Source: Verrucomicrobia bacterium UBA4286 (GTDB lineage: Bacteria > Verrucomicrobiota > Kiritimatiellia > RFP12 > UBA1067). Taken from it: DNA of 24,958 nucleotides. The stretch spans positions 1-24,958 of the forward strand of contig DGVK01000040.1 of the NCBI GenBank assembly GCA_002395905.1, given 5' to 3'. How positions within the stretch are numbered: position 1 is the first letter of the stretch; each line of letters starts with the position of its first letter. Made by a program: the position numbers and the translations under genes. Shown in pieces: positions 24,919 to 24,958 of this stretch. The notes beneath the pieces are model-generated. The model was not told the DNA's origin. It saw only the letters and a program-made list of their open reading frames with translations, and ran no database searches.

Positions 24919-24958
24919 CCCCCGCCCCAAGCCACACCCTTATCCCGGATTTTCGCTG

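Overview
The window is GC-rich, densely coded DNA, probably from a Kiritimatiellota/Lentisphaerota-type (PVC superphylum) bacterium, plausibly gut- or plant-polymer-associated. This is an inference from gene content: a XylR-type regulator (LacI-like sensor fused to AraC helices), a large secreted multi-LamG protein, long multidomain secreted glycoside hydrolases and a YitT protein. No rRNA, tRNA, CRISPR array, insertion sequence or phage gene was seen, and there is no gene-free stretch longer than about 150 bases.

Region 1 (72-4161): a secreted GH2 glycosidase followed, with a 17-base overlap, by its likely regulator, a XylR-type protein. Region 2 (4304-16667): a five-gene, tightly packed forward operon. 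It encodes a secreted protein with four LamG modules, a secreted protein of unknown function, a Tat-exported protein joining a calcineurin-like metallophosphoesterase to a PHP phosphoesterase, a tannase/feruloyl-esterase-like protein fused to a large GH-like module, and a GH78-type alpha-L-rhamnosidase. Together these read as a locus for extracytoplasmic breakdown of an esterified, rhamnose-containing plant glycan or phenolic glycoside. No SusC/SusD pair or sugar transporter is present.

Region 3 (16716-23304): a second forward operon from its own promoter. An APC-superfamily permease is fused to a histidine kinase and receiver. It is followed by a separate HPt protein, a soluble REC-kinase-REC protein, a LolD/MacB-type ABC ATPase without a permease, and a YitT-family membrane protein. 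The first three form a complete-looking phosphorelay fed by a transporter-like sensor, but no DNA-binding response regulator is encoded. This is the best candidate for an unusual system in the window.

Region 4 (23355-24881, minus strand): a convergent gene fusing a YrbL-like kinase domain to a GT-A glycosyltransferase.

A recurring regulatory feature is an extended -10 box (TGnTATAAT) ending exactly 7 bases before the start codon at three of the four promoters. This implies leaderless mRNAs for the GH2, transporter-kinase and YrbL-GT genes. The operon-leading LamG gene instead has a 5' UTR with a dyad and a Shine-Dalgarno sequence.
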